Source of the DNA: Kribbella caucasensis
Lineage (GTDB): Bacteria > Actinomycetota > Actinomycetes > Propionibacteriales > Kribbellaceae
Direction of reading: 5' to 3'
NCBI RefSeq assembly: GCF_004361855.1
Contig: NZ_SNWQ01000024.1
Span: forward strand, 1-64,000
Length of the DNA: 64,000 bases
Shown here: positions 26,616 to 36,336 of the stretch, piece by piece
Numbering within the stretch: the stretch's first letter is position 1
Layout: the number at the start of each line of letters is the position of its first letter
The notes under the pieces: model-generated
What the model saw: only the letters and a program-made list of their open reading frames with translations
The model's database searches: none
What the model was told of the DNA's origin: nothing
Translations under genes and position numbers: made by a program

Positions 26616-27043
26616 AATGGGCCACCCGCGCCGGAGTTCACATCGACCGTGCCGCCTGCGCCTGGCTGATCCGCCGCGACATCGACCCGGACGCCGAGTT
26701 CGTGTTCGTCACCGATCCCGAAGAGGTCCCCGACGAGGCCACGCCGTTCGACATGCGCGGCGCCGAACTGGGCCACCACCACGACGACTGCAGTTTCGAA
26801 ACGATCCTGCGGCGCTACGACCTCACCGACCGGGTCCTGTGGGCCATCGCACGCATCGTCCATGAAGCCGACCTCGACGACGGCCGCTACGACGCTCCCG
26901 AGGCCCACGGTCTCGACGTCATCCTGCGTGGCCTGTCCATGATCGGCGACGACAGCCACACCCTCACCGCCACGAAACCGCTGTTCGACGGGCTCTACGA
27001 GTACTACCGCCGGCGCAACCTGCTGGGCCGCGAACCCGCCTAG
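26612..27043 (+). CDS. ChrB C-terminal domain protein, 143 aa
   Basis: KWATRAGVHIDRAACAWLIRR, given as KWATRAGVHIDR and AACAWLIRRDIDP, with FDMRGAELGHHHDDCSFETIL and IARIVHEADLDDG, matches the ChrB C-terminal domain. His, Cys and Asp residues in HHHDDCSFE could bind a metal or oxyanion. In one-piece ChrB this domain follows the N-terminal domain on the same chain; here it is a separate cistron overlapping by four bases. It likely works with the preceding protein in chromate sensing or detoxification. A bidirectional hairpin follows. Confidence 0.85.
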   Translation: MKWATRAGVHIDRAACAWLIRRDIDPDAEFVFVTDPEEVPDEATPFDMRGAELGHHHDDCSFETILRRYDLTDRVLWAIARIVHEADLDDGRYDAPEAHGLDVILRGLSMIGDDSHTLTATKPLFDGLYEYYRRRNLLGREPA

Positions 27044-27056
27044 CGCCTGAACTCGG

Positions 27057-27082
27057 CCCCATCAGCCGTGTGGCTGATGGGG
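27057..27082. terminator. Bidirectional hairpin terminator
   Basis: A perfect 11-bp stem, CCCCATCAGCC (27057-27067) with GGCTGATGGGG (27072-27082), and a GTGT loop lie between two convergent genes, 14 bases after the chrB-type stop and 18 bases past the stop of the small secreted protein gene. Confidence 0.8.
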
Positions 27083-27099
27083 AGCCGCCGAGTCCGTGG

Positions 27100-27573
27100 T
27101 CACGCGTCGTGGCAGTGGGTGAAGAAGAACTCCGTTCCGTTCGGCGTGACGTTGAAGTGGTCGACGAGGTTGACGCGGAAGGTCGAGCCGTCCGACCCGG
27201 TGCCGTGCGCATTGAAGGTGAACGTGCCGTTGACCACCTTGCCGTTGGCGTTGAAGCCACCCCAGACCGTGAACTTGCCGGTGAAGCTGGGCAGGCTCGG
27301 GTCGTCCTTGGGTACGGCGACGAACGTCCCAGTGTCGGTGAACGTCACATGCACCCGGCCATCCTCGAACTCGGTGATGTGGAGCACCCGGTTGCTCGTC
27401 GTGGTGACCACGTACAGCGGCCCGCCGAACTCACAACTGGGCACGACGTCTTCGAAAGTCTCGACGACGCCCTTCTCGTGCACGGTCTCGGTCACCGGCG
27501 GCTGCGCGTAGGCCGGCGACCCGATCAGTAGCAGTCCTGCGGTCAGAACGCAGGCGAACAAACGGCGCAGCAT
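27100..27573 (-). CDS. Small secreted hypothetical protein, 157 aa
   Basis: A clear Sec signal (RRLFACVLTAGLLLIGSPAYA) is followed by a beta-rich mature domain with two cysteines (PSCEFGG and THCHDA) that could form a disulfide. The alternating Thr/Val pattern (RVHVTFTDTGTFVAVP) suggests a single beta-sandwich or barrel. I do not recognise a named family. ATG 27573 follows a GGGGG ribosome site; the longer frame upstream is not convincing. It appears monocistronic. Confidence 0.75.
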   Translation of the reverse strand: MLRRLFACVLTAGLLLIGSPAYAQPPVTETVHEKGVVETFEDVVPSCEFGGPLYVVTTTSNRVLHITEFEDGRVHVTFTDTGTFVAVPKDDPSLPSFTGKFTVWGGFNANGKVVNGTFTFNAHGTGSDGSTFRVNLVDHFNVTPNGTEFFFTHCHDA

Positions 27574-27821
27574 GCAACATCCCCCAATCGAGAACCATGT
27601 GCCGCCCGTGCGGCGCATCCTTTGGCTGACGGCACGCGAGCCAGTCCCGGTCCTCCCCGATGGTCTCCGCGCACCACCTTCCACCGTGCTCTCACGGGAT
27701 CGCATGGTCAAGGCTTGGGGCCCATCGCCGTTGTCGCCGACCACCTGGTCGCAGTCGAGACCGGACTACGGCACGTCGTCGGTGCATGCCGCGCACAACG
27801 AGCCGCCGAGGCGGCGGGGAG

Positions 27822-29566
27822 TCATGACAGGACTGGCCCGGAAGTGGGTTCGGTGTAGGCGGCTGCTTGCAGGGTGAACAGCTCCGCGTAGTGCCCGGCT
27901 GCGGCCATCAGCTGTTCGTGGCTGCCGTGCTCGGCGATTCGGCCGTCGCTGAGTACGTAGATGCGGTCCGCGGCGCGGACGGTGGAGTAGCGATGGGAGA
28001 TCAGCAGCACGGTGCGGCCTGTGTAGAGGGCGCGGATGCTGGTGAACAGGTCGTGCTCTGCACGCGGGTCGAGGGCGGCGGTGGGTTCGTCGAGGATGAC
28101 CAGCGGCGCGTCGCGGATGAACGCGCGGGCGAGCGCGACACGTTGCCACTGGCCGATGGACAGGTCGCGGCCGTCGGCGAACTCCGGTGACAGGATCGTG
28201 TCGTATCCGTTGGGCAGCGCGGTGATCACCGGTTCGGCGCCGGACCGGACCGCCGCGGCGCGCACCGCGGCGAGGTCGTCAACCTGGTCGATCGCGCCGA
28301 AGCCGATGTTCTCCCGTGCGGTCAGTGCGTAGTGCAGGAAGTCCTGGAAGATGACGGCGATGCTCCGCCGCAGGCCGTCAGGGTCGACCGCGGCGGTGTC
28401 GGTTTCGTCCCAGCGGATCGCGCCCTGCTGCGGCAGATAGAGGCGGCAAAGCAGCTTGGCTAGCGTGGTCTTGCCCGAGCCGTTCTCGCCGACCAGGGCG
28501 ATCACCTCACCGGCGTCGATCCGCAGCGAGACATCGCGCAACGCGGGCTGCTCGGCGGCCGGGGTAGGTGAAGGTGAGGTCTTCGACCGTGATCCGGCGG
28601 AAGCGATCCGGTGCGGGCTCCGTCGGGCGTGCGGCGATAGCCGCGGGGCCGAAGGCAAGGAAGGAGGTGAAGTCCTCGACGAACAGCCCCGACTCGTAGA
28701 TGTCGCCGACGCTCATCACCGTCATCATGGTGCGTTCGGCGAGCACGAGCAGCGCGGCGCCGGCGGTGGCGGCATCCGCCAACTCGATCCGGCCGGACAG
28801 TGCGAGGTGCAGCAGTACGGCGAGCGCACCCGCGAGAGTCGTAGCGAGGGCGAGGTTGCCCGCGACGGCGATACGGAAGCGCTGACGCGCGGTGCGACGC
28901 AGCTCGGTCATGTGCGCGTCGTACAGGTCGCCGTGCCGACGCAGCAAGTGCGCGGTGAGGCCGAACGCGCGTACCTCGGTGGCCGACGGTTTGCCGGTGA
29001 GCAGCTCGAAGAGGTAGTTGCGGGCCCGGGTGGCGGCGGTCATCCGCAGGTGGAATCCGAACAGCGATTGTCCGGCCTTGAGTACCGCGGCGGTGAGTGG
29101 CACCGCGGCGACGATGACCATCGGCACGAGCCAGGGCTGAATCGTCAGCAGTGCGATGATGATCCCGGCGACCCCGGCCAGTGCCCCGATCGTGCCGATC
29201 AGGCCGTCGACGAGCTGGATCGGCCGATGCTGCCCGGTCGCGGCTCGCGCCAGCCGGTTGTGGAACGCCGGGTTCTCGTACGCCTGCAGTTCGACTGCGG
29301 CCGCGACGTCGACGATCCGCTCCTTGGTGTGCCGCGCGACCGTCTCGGACAGCACCTCGCGAACTTCGCGCCCGGCCACGGCCACCAGGCCGAGAGCGGA
29401 GATCAACCCCGCGACGATGAGCACGCGAGGCAGGATCTCGGCGGTTCGGGGCATCGGCCCGTCGGTGAGCAGCAGGGCCATGAGGTTCTTACCGACCAGG
29501 AAGACCAGCGCCAGCCCGGCACGGCGCCCGCGGCGGGATCTGGTCACTGGACTCGTCGACACTCAT
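27822..29566 (-). pseudogene. ABC exporter (membrane-ATPase fusion), frameshifted
   Basis: Two overlapping frames together make one ABC exporter half-transporter. The first (from GTG 29562) carries the membrane domain and runs to TVEDLTFTYP. The ATPase continues in another frame from AAEQPALRDVSLRIDAGE, with Walker A GENGSGKTT, signature LSIGQWQRVALARAF and Walker B LVILDEPTAALD, ending at 27822. Removing one base from the GGGG run at 28561-28564 restores a continuous frame. At the 5' end, the ATG with the best ribosome site (29566, GGAG 8 bases upstream) is in yet another frame that stops early. The first membrane helix also looks short, so a second lesion is likely. Sequencing error at 28561 is possible. 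Confidence 0.7.
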
Positions 29567-29800
29567 TGCCCGGACTCCGCTCTCCTGGATCCCATCGAAT
29601 CAGCATCAACCCAGAACCTTGGCCCAGGTCAACGCCGGCGATAGGTGGCCGCGAGCGCCGCCACGATCCCGACAGAACGGCAGCTAATAGCGTCCTCCTT
29701 GTCCCCTCCCCATGGATCGACAGATGGTCGCCGTGATGAGCGCGAGGACCCGCGACCGTTGACGGTGACGCAGGCGGTGCGTGCGTACAAGCTCGTGCTG

Positions 29801-31330
29801 TCAGCGGACGGACACGACGTACAGGCCGTAGTTGATGTCGCTGAGATAGCTGAGCCCGCCATCGAGGTGTACTCCCCAAACGAATGGGTAGGGCTTGTCC
29901 TTCGCCCCGAAGCCCTGGAACACACCCGTTGGATCCCGGGTCGGCTGCGGCCGGTACGACGCGACGCGCCGCGGTGTACGGGGATCGGCAACGTCGAACA
30001 CCTGCAATCCATCGGAGTACCAGGAGACGTAAAGCCGGTCGCCCAGAAACACCGGGTTGTGGGCCGAGTAGAACGCGTCGGTCTTGTTCGTCAGCGAGTG
30101 CGGTGTGGTCACATCAGACAGGCGCACCGGGTGGGCGGGGTCGGTGATCGACCACAGCCGCGCGAAGCCCCAGGTGTCGCCGGGCTCCTTCGATTCGCCG
30201 GCGGCGACGAGTTCACCCGGTGAGAAGTCCTCGTCCGTGGTCGCGAGCAGGGTGCCTGCCGCGTTTGGCACCGACGAATGTGTGTCTCCCTCGCTGTCGG
30301 CGGGGTAGACCGCGCGGCCCACCATCTGGAGGTCGGTGGGGTCGGTCATGTCCAGGACGATCGCGCCGGCGTCCCAATAGGCCACGTACGCGGTACGGCC
30401 GTCGGCGCTCGGCGTCGCACTGTGACCGAACACCGCTGGGAAATGCCCGCGGCACAGCTGCGGGGTGCCAGGCGGCGGGGTGCAGTCGAAGGGTGCGGGG
30501 AGCCCGAACACCGGTGAGCCGTAGGCCAGACCCCCATCTTTGCCGGCGCCCCAGTCGTCGGCGAGCACCGGAGCGGACGGATTCGTGACGTCGATCAGCT
30601 CGAAGTCGCCGCGTGGCGTAGCCGTGAACGCAGTCGAGATCACCTCCGCGAAGTTCATCGCGGTCAGCGCGTAGACGCGCGGCTGTCCGGCGATGGTGCG
30701 GCTGGTGAGGGCGAGCTCATGGACGCCGAACGAGTAGGCGCCGGAGTCGAAGAAGCCGAGATGCGACGGGTGTGCAGGGTCGGTGACGTTCCACAGGTCG
30801 AGGCCGGCCTTGCCGGGAGGCTGGTCGGGCAGCCCGCAGTCCTGCAGTCCAATGGCGAGCAGGTCGCCGGTGAACGCGGCGGTGCTCACGGTGAGCACCT
30901 GCATGTCCTCGGCCGAGCTGTTCGGATACCCGCCTGCGGTGGTTACCAGGCTCGGTCGCGACGGGTCGCGCACGTCGATGATCTTCACTCCGGTGCCTGG
31001 ACACGGGCCACTCCACGTACCGATGTAGGCGAAGCCGCGGTAGGCGTACACGTCCCCATGAAGACCACCCGCAATGCCGAGCGACCCGACCAGACGGGTG
31101 TGATCGCCAGCGGCGGGCGCACCCCCTGACGGGCCCGAACCACCGACGCCCTGCGCCGCGCCGGCGAGCCGAGCCTGCGCCACCTGCTGGATGGCGGCCC
31201 TGACGTCAGGTTCGCCACCGCGGCCGCTGCCGCCGACGGCAGGTGCGGCCGCCATCGATGCCAGCACCAGCGTGGCCGCACCGAGCGCAGCGATCGACCT
31301 GGGCATCCCTGGAAGATATGCGCGAGACAT
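29801..31330 (-). CDS. Secreted LVIVD-type beta-propeller protein, 509 aa
   Basis: After a signal peptide (about residues 1-33) and a Gly/Ala-rich linker, the protein carries at least six repeats of the LVIVD type, recognisable as VKIIDVRDPSRP, LDLWNVTDPAHP, FELIDVTNPSAP, IVLDMTDPTDL, ARLWSITDPAHP and LQVFDVADPRTP. Such repeats fold as beta-propellers on the cell surface or outside the cell; the biochemical role is unknown. It ends SDINYGLYVVSVR, like the other members here. ATG 31330 follows a G-rich ribosome site. It is the first of four such proteins in 18 kb. Confidence 0.85.
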   Translation of the reverse strand: MSRAYLPGMPRSIAALGAATLVLASMAAAPAVGGSGRGGEPDVRAAIQQVAQARLAGAAQGVGGSGPSGGAPAAGDHTRLVGSLGIAGGLHGDVYAYRGFAYIGTWSGPCPGTGVKIIDVRDPSRPSLVTTAGGYPNSSAEDMQVLTVSTAAFTGDLLAIGLQDCGLPDQPPGKAGLDLWNVTDPAHPSHLGFFDSGAYSFGVHELALTSRTIAGQPRVYALTAMNFAEVISTAFTATPRGDFELIDVTNPSAPVLADDWGAGKDGGLAYGSPVFGLPAPFDCTPPPGTPQLCRGHFPAVFGHSATPSADGRTAYVAYWDAGAIVLDMTDPTDLQMVGRAVYPADSEGDTHSSVPNAAGTLLATTDEDFSPGELVAAGESKEPGDTWGFARLWSITDPAHPVRLSDVTTPHSLTNKTDAFYSAHNPVFLGDRLYVSWYSDGLQVFDVADPRTPRRVASYRPQPTRDPTGVFQGFGAKDKPYPFVWGVHLDGGLSYLSDINYGLYVVSVR

Positions 31331-31520
31331 GCTCCCCACCCCCTTGATCGGCGGTCGCACACCGCCGTACACCGCCGATGTTAGGAACCCCTTCAGGGGG
31401 CGTCCATGCCGCAGAACAGCTCTCTCGCACAGACTTCGCGAACGGATCGCCGCCGGCTACGCCACGCAGCCATCGTGTGGCGTGACGTAGCCAGATCACT
31501 CGCTCCACACAACGTCGCAG

Positions 31521-31555
31521 GTGAAGGGCACCATCGCGCGGAAGATGCCCTTCAC
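31521..31555 (-). terminator. Hairpin after the first M36 peptidase gene
   Basis: A perfect 10-bp inverted repeat, GTGAAGGGCA (31521-31530) with TGCCCTTCAC (31546-31555), lies 19 bases downstream of the minus-strand stop at 31575. Confidence 0.7.
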
Positions 31556-31574
31556 GCCTATCTGAAGCTCCCTC

Positions 31575-34508
31575 CTACTGCGCGAAGGCCTGGAACTCGG
31601 CCACTCGCACGTTGCGCGCCTGCGGGCTGGCGGTGGCGCAGTCTGTATTCGCTCGTGGGTCCGCGTCCTGCTCACCTGCGTAGTCCGGCGCACCCGTGCA
31701 CTGGTTGGTCAGCACCTCAAGCCGCAGATGCGTCGCCGTGACATCCGGTATATCGAAGGACCTGATCGTCAGCTCCGGCGCTCGCGGCCGCGGCGCAATC
31801 GACGCGAACGCGTCCGCCGGACTGGTGAAGACGACCTCGAACTGTGCTGGGTCAGAGCAGGCGACCGCGCCACCTGCCGTGCACGCCAGCACCCGGAACT
31901 GCCGCAGTGCGGAGAACCGGCTCTGAGTCGCAGCGTCGGGGTCGGTAGCGATCGGCGGCCGCAGCAACGCGCTGACCTGGATGCGCCCGACCTCCTGGAC
32001 GCCACCGGCCAGGTCGACAGTGACCTGCTTGCCGGCTACCGCGCTGCCCAGCGACGCCCAGTTGGTCGCTTCGTCGTCGTCGACGATCCTGGCCAGGTTG
32101 ATCCCCTGGCCACTCACGGTGGCGCCGCCAGCGCTCGATGCGAAATTGCGCGGCATCTGTACGACCAGGTCGCTTGCCTGCCCCGGGGCAAAGGAGGTCG
32201 CACCGAGTCGCGCATGCCCGAATCCCGGGGCCTGAGCGATGAAGGTATACGAACCCGGCACCAGGCTCACCTGGTTGGTGAGAGGCGTGGCGGGGTCCGT
32301 ATCCGCCACCGGGATCGCCCGGGCCTGGTAGTCGCCGACGAACAACCTCGCACCGGGAACGGCCTGCCCGTTCTCGTCCACCGGACGGAAGGTGATCGTC
32401 GCTTCGGTCGCGAACGGCGACGTGAAGCCGGGCCTCGGGTTGGGGTCACCGGCGCCGTTGCTGAACGCCGCCTCGCCGAGCCCGCGCTTGGCGAACGCGT
32501 TCCACAGGATGTCCTGGTTGGCACCGCCGAAGCGGATCTGGTCCGCCCCGAGCAGCGCGTCCCGCGCGTCGACCATACTGTTGGCGCTGGTCGCCATCAG
32601 GAGGAACGAGTCGAACACGAGCTGCACCCACCGCCGGTTGCCCGGGCAAGAGGTCACCGGAGTCTGGCCGTTGGCACACGACTTCTGCAACGCCGGCGTT
32701 CCGGCGCCGTACCGCTGGATCATCGCGGACCGGATGTCGACGTTCGCCGCGCTCCACAGCTCGCCCGAGGCATGGACCTGCAGGCCGACGAAGTCGTAGT
32801 CGACGCTGCTGTAGTTGAGCGGGCTGCTGCTCATGTTGTAGTTGCGGATACCGGCGATCGGGTCGGTCGTGACGTACTCGCCGATCGTGAACGCCCGGAT
32901 GCCGGCCGGCGCGTAGCCGTGCTCGATGAGGTACTCCATGGCCAACAGGTCAGACCAGCTCTCACTCATGCCTTGGGGTGAGCTGAGACCCATGTCCGGA
33001 CCGGCGACCATCCGGTTGGTGATGGCGTGGGTGTACTCGTGGGCGATGACCGACATGTCGAAATCGCCGTCGACACACGGTGCGTAGAAGGCACCCGCGA
33101 TCGGCTGCCACAGATACATGTTGGTGATCGGTCGATGCCCGTCGGGCGGCGTGATCTGGTTGGCGTTGTCCCGCGCGGCGAACGCAGGCGGTCCACCCGT
33201 TATGCCACCGGCTTGCGCGTTGCCCTGCTCGGGGTCGTTCTGCTTGCCGCCCCGCTTGAAGTTGTCGTCCTGCAGGTTGAACGTGGTCTCCGTGAACCCG
33301 AGGTGGTACGACCAGTCGTGCATGCGGTTGTGCCCAGCGAAGAGGTTGGCCCGGGCGGCATCGATGTCGTTGCGCGGGGCCGTGTCGAAGACGGCTGGTG
33401 AACACCGCTCCCTGAGCCACTGATTGGTCCATGGATAGTCGTACTCACGCGTCGGGCTTGGCGTCGCGAGCTCGTGTCCGACCTTGAACGGATTGTTCGT
33501 GAACCAGTTGTGAACGGCGAAGGAGTTGTTGCCGAGCGTGGTCTCGCTCGTCTTGCCGTTCTCGGGCTTGATGTCCCAAGCGAGCGGAGATGCAGGGGTA
33601 CCGACGATCTCGTCGCAGCCCGGCCCATCGGCGAAGCACCAGCGCTGCCTGGTGTCGACCGATGAGTAGTCGGTCGGGGGCGTGTTGGGGAAGACCTCCC
33701 ACTCCGGGTTGTCGGTGTCCGAGTCGACCAGGTTCTCCCGGATGAGGACGCTGCCGTCTCTGGCGTCGACGTAGGTCGTGTACGCGACTGGCTCGGCGCG
33801 GTCGAGGTCAGAACCCAGGGTGACTTGGTACGTGGCGCGCGCACCCTGGTCCGGCGTCGGAACCGCGACCAGGCTGGTCCCCATGATTGTCGGATTCGAG
33901 ACACCCGCATCGGTAGCTGCGATGCGCTCGGCGTCGGCTGCGGAGATCGTTGCCGGCTGCGGTACAGCGGCGTCGCGGGCAAGAGACGAACTTACGTACC
34001 ACACCTTGCCTTCGTGTACGCCCACCGAGAGCAGACCGTCGCGGCCTGCGACGAGGCCGCCGAATCGCTGCCTGAAGACGACCGCCGCGCCGTTGCCGAT
34101 GGGTGCGACCGTCAGGACCTCGAGGGCGTCCGCTCCGCGCTGGCTGAGTCCCAGCAGATCGCGGTTGGCCGCGACGTAGGCCTTGGCCGCCTGGACCGGG
34201 TCCGCACCGAGGCCGGTGGCCAACGGCGCCCCGGTTTTGGCGAGCACGGCCGGTGTGCCCAGGCGGTTCCAGCGAGCCCGAGCGTCCAGTGCGGCGGCGC
34301 GCGCTAGCTGGCGAGCGGTCGGCGCGACCACGCCCTTCCTGTTGTCCTTCTCCTTGCTGGGTTGATGATCCCCCGGGATGGCGCCGTTTGGTACGGCGTC
34401 TTGTGAGTCGGAACTGGCCGCGAAGCCAGCCGGCCCTGCCGCAAATGCAAGGGCGGTTACCGTCAGCAACGCGGTTGCCGCCACTAACGCACGGGATGGT
34501 GTGCGCAC
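31575..34508 (-). CDS. Secreted M36 (fungalysin-like) metallopeptidase, 977 aa
   Basis: A signal peptide (about 1-33) precedes a propeptide-like region with FTP/PepSY character (about 60-260), then the M36 catalytic domain. The zinc site is HEYTH (490-494) with third ligand E516 in GMSESWSD. C-terminal to the catalytic domain are a carboxypeptidase-regulatory-like beta domain (near VPGARLFVGDYQARA) and a discoidin-like terminal domain (about 830-977). It is an extracellular protease, self-activated by removal of the propeptide. GTG 34508 follows GGAGG by 8 bases. A second M36 protein lies at 52102. A hairpin separates it from the upstream sugar dehydrogenase gene. Confidence 0.88.
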   Translation of the reverse strand: MRTPSRALVAATALLTVTALAFAAGPAGFAASSDSQDAVPNGAIPGDHQPSKEKDNRKGVVAPTARQLARAAALDARARWNRLGTPAVLAKTGAPLATGLGADPVQAAKAYVAANRDLLGLSQRGADALEVLTVAPIGNGAAVVFRQRFGGLVAGRDGLLSVGVHEGKVWYVSSSLARDAAVPQPATISAADAERIAATDAGVSNPTIMGTSLVAVPTPDQGARATYQVTLGSDLDRAEPVAYTTYVDARDGSVLIRENLVDSDTDNPEWEVFPNTPPTDYSSVDTRQRWCFADGPGCDEIVGTPASPLAWDIKPENGKTSETTLGNNSFAVHNWFTNNPFKVGHELATPSPTREYDYPWTNQWLRERCSPAVFDTAPRNDIDAARANLFAGHNRMHDWSYHLGFTETTFNLQDDNFKRGGKQNDPEQGNAQAGGITGGPPAFAARDNANQITPPDGHRPITNMYLWQPIAGAFYAPCVDGDFDMSVIAHEYTHAITNRMVAGPDMGLSSPQGMSESWSDLLAMEYLIEHGYAPAGIRAFTIGEYVTTDPIAGIRNYNMSSSPLNYSSVDYDFVGLQVHASGELWSAANVDIRSAMIQRYGAGTPALQKSCANGQTPVTSCPGNRRWVQLVFDSFLLMATSANSMVDARDALLGADQIRFGGANQDILWNAFAKRGLGEAAFSNGAGDPNPRPGFTSPFATEATITFRPVDENGQAVPGARLFVGDYQARAIPVADTDPATPLTNQVSLVPGSYTFIAQAPGFGHARLGATSFAPGQASDLVVQMPRNFASSAGGATVSGQGINLARIVDDDEATNWASLGSAVAGKQVTVDLAGGVQEVGRIQVSALLRPPIATDPDAATQSRFSALRQFRVLACTAGGAVACSDPAQFEVVFTSPADAFASIAPRPRAPELTIRSFDIPDVTATHLRLEVLTNQCTGAPDYAGEQDADPRANTDCATASPQARNVRVAEFQAFAQ

Positions 34509-34525
34509 GTTCCTCACCTCCGGGT

Positions 34526-34556
34526 ACCGCCCCGGTTCCCGCGGAACCGGGGCGGT
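34526..34556 (-). terminator. Perfect 14-bp hairpin between dehydrogenase and peptidase genes
   Basis: ACCGCCCCGGTTCC (34526-34539) and GGAACCGGGGCGGT (34543-34556) form a perfect stem with a CGC loop. It starts 16 bases after the dehydrogenase stop and ends only 17 bases before the peptidase start, so the peptidase must be read through or have a promoter upstream within the dehydrogenase gene. Confidence 0.75.
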
Positions 34557-34572
34557 GCCGGCTGTTGGTCCT

Positions 34573-36129
34573 TTACTTCCTGAAGATCTCGTAGATCGTG
34601 CCGGTCGAGAGTGACACCACGAACAGGTTGCCGTTCGGGCCGGTCTCGATGTCGGTACTGACGCCGAAGCCGCTGCCGAACAGCAGGCTCTCGCTCTCAG
34701 TGATGTCGTGCTTCGCGTTGTTGTCCGCGACGCGGTCCTCCAGACGTCGATCGTCAACGGCGATCATGCGCCGGTTGCCGGTCAGGTTGAAGCGGAACAG
34801 ATGGCCGCCGACGGTCAGCGGCGTCGCCGCACCGACGAACAGGTCGTTGGCGTACTGCGGACCGAGCGCGCGACTCGACAGGAAGCCGATGGCCGCCGGG
34901 GGTACGGCGAACTTCCAGCTGAACTCGGGATCGCTGTACCGCGAACCGGGCAGCACGAACAGCCGCGACAGGGCCTGCTCCGGGCTGTCCGCGATGTTGG
35001 TCGCCGGCCACCTGATCTGCTGCAGCTGCGCGCCCGCGAGCCCACCCGACGGTGGCAGCGTGAGCTCGATCTCCTTGAACTGCGCGATCCGGGACGCCGG
35101 ACCCATGGTCTGGATCCACCCGCCGTTCATGCCCCGCTCGACCCGGTTCAGCTCGTCGAACGCGTCGTCGGCGTTCTGCTGGTCCCACAGGCTCCCCGAG
35201 ACGGGGTCGACCGCGATCCCGAAGGTGTTGCGCAGACCGTAGGCGAACACCCGTTGGATGTTCGCGCCTGCCTCCCCGCCGATCTGGGCTCCGACGCCGA
35301 AGAACGGGTTGTCCGAAGGCGTCGACCCGTCATCGTTCACCCGGAGGATCACGCCACTGAGGTGGGCGTTGTCGGGAGCAGGTCCCCCGAACTGGTCGTC
35401 AGCCGTTGGCGGCGTCGGCCCCAGCGGGAGATTCTGCATCTGGCTGCGGCGCCCCAGATCCCCGACCGGGACGTACAGCTTCCCGTCGGCTCCGAATGCG
35501 ATGGAGCCGCCGTCGTGGTTGCCCCGCGCCGGCTGCGCCGCGTCGTTCTGGCCGGCGGGCTCAGGTGCGCCGTCGTGCTGGAACGACCGCAGCATCAGCA
35601 GGTTGTGGTCGAAGACCAGCGCCGAGCCGGTCCACTCGAAGCGATCGACGCGGTTTCCGAGCAGCGGCACCGCGAGAATGTCCGCGCTGTCAGCTCCCAG
35701 CTCCGGAATCTCGGTGCACCGCGGCTGCGTCGGAAAGAATGGATTGCTCGTGTCCGGAGGTGGGGCCAGGCAACTCCAATACAGGTAGACACCGGGATCC
35801 TGGGGGAAATCCGGGTGCAACGCGATACCCAGCAACCCTCGTTCGGATGCGGAGTTCACCGCGAGGTCGAGCACGACCCCCTGCACCGCCCCGCCGACAA
35901 CGCGCTTCACGTTGCCTGTGTTCTTCTCCAGCACCAGGAAGTCGTTCGGACCCAGGAACGCCATCGTGGACGGCGTCACCAGCCCGCTGATCACGGTCCT
36001 GACGCCGAGATCGGGATCGACCACCGTCGGCCCGGCCTGCGCCGCCACCGGCGACGTGGCGGATCCCACGACAACTGCCAGCCCGGCCATCACCGCCAGC
36101 CATGAAGTCGACGCGCGTAACCGGTTCAT
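34573..36129 (-). CDS. Secreted PQQ-type sugar dehydrogenase-like protein, 518 aa
   Basis: A signal peptide (to about VAAQA, residue 32) precedes a glucose/sorbosone dehydrogenase beta-propeller. Blocks GLVTPSTMAFLGPNDFLVLEK, given here as GLVTPSTMAFLG and LVLEKNTGNVKRV, then SERGLLGIALHPDFP, GNHDGGSIAFGADGKLYVPVGD and FAYGLRNTFGIAVDPVSGSLW are standard. The His in GNHDGG corresponds to the PQQ-site base region. The enzyme would oxidise sugars outside the membrane, passing electrons to an unknown acceptor. No PQQ biosynthesis genes are nearby. GGAGG is 6 bases before ATG 36129. Confidence 0.85.
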   Translation of the reverse strand: MNRLRASTSWLAVMAGLAVVVGSATSPVAAQAGPTVVDPDLGVRTVISGLVTPSTMAFLGPNDFLVLEKNTGNVKRVVGGAVQGVVLDLAVNSASERGLLGIALHPDFPQDPGVYLYWSCLAPPPDTSNPFFPTQPRCTEIPELGADSADILAVPLLGNRVDRFEWTGSALVFDHNLLMLRSFQHDGAPEPAGQNDAAQPARGNHDGGSIAFGADGKLYVPVGDLGRRSQMQNLPLGPTPPTADDQFGGPAPDNAHLSGVILRVNDDGSTPSDNPFFGVGAQIGGEAGANIQRVFAYGLRNTFGIAVDPVSGSLWDQQNADDAFDELNRVERGMNGGWIQTMGPASRIAQFKEIELTLPPSGGLAGAQLQQIRWPATNIADSPEQALSRLFVLPGSRYSDPEFSWKFAVPPAAIGFLSSRALGPQYANDLFVGAATPLTVGGHLFRFNLTGNRRMIAVDDRRLEDRVADNNAKHDITESESLLFGSGFGVSTDIETGPNGNLFVVSLSTGTIYEIFRK

Positions 36130-36336
36130 GAGGCACCTCCCTGCCTCGATCGAACCGGGCTGCAAGGCCCCCAAGCGATCCGGGTACGGCGCGACTGGGC
36201 ACGCGGAACCCCTGGCCCCATGCCGCTCGGCTCCCGCAGCCTAAATCGCCGAGAACCGGGCGACAAGACCACACGACTCGCATCTTTGTCCTGCGACGGC
36301 GATTCGCATGATCAGTCGTTCGAATGATTCGACGCG

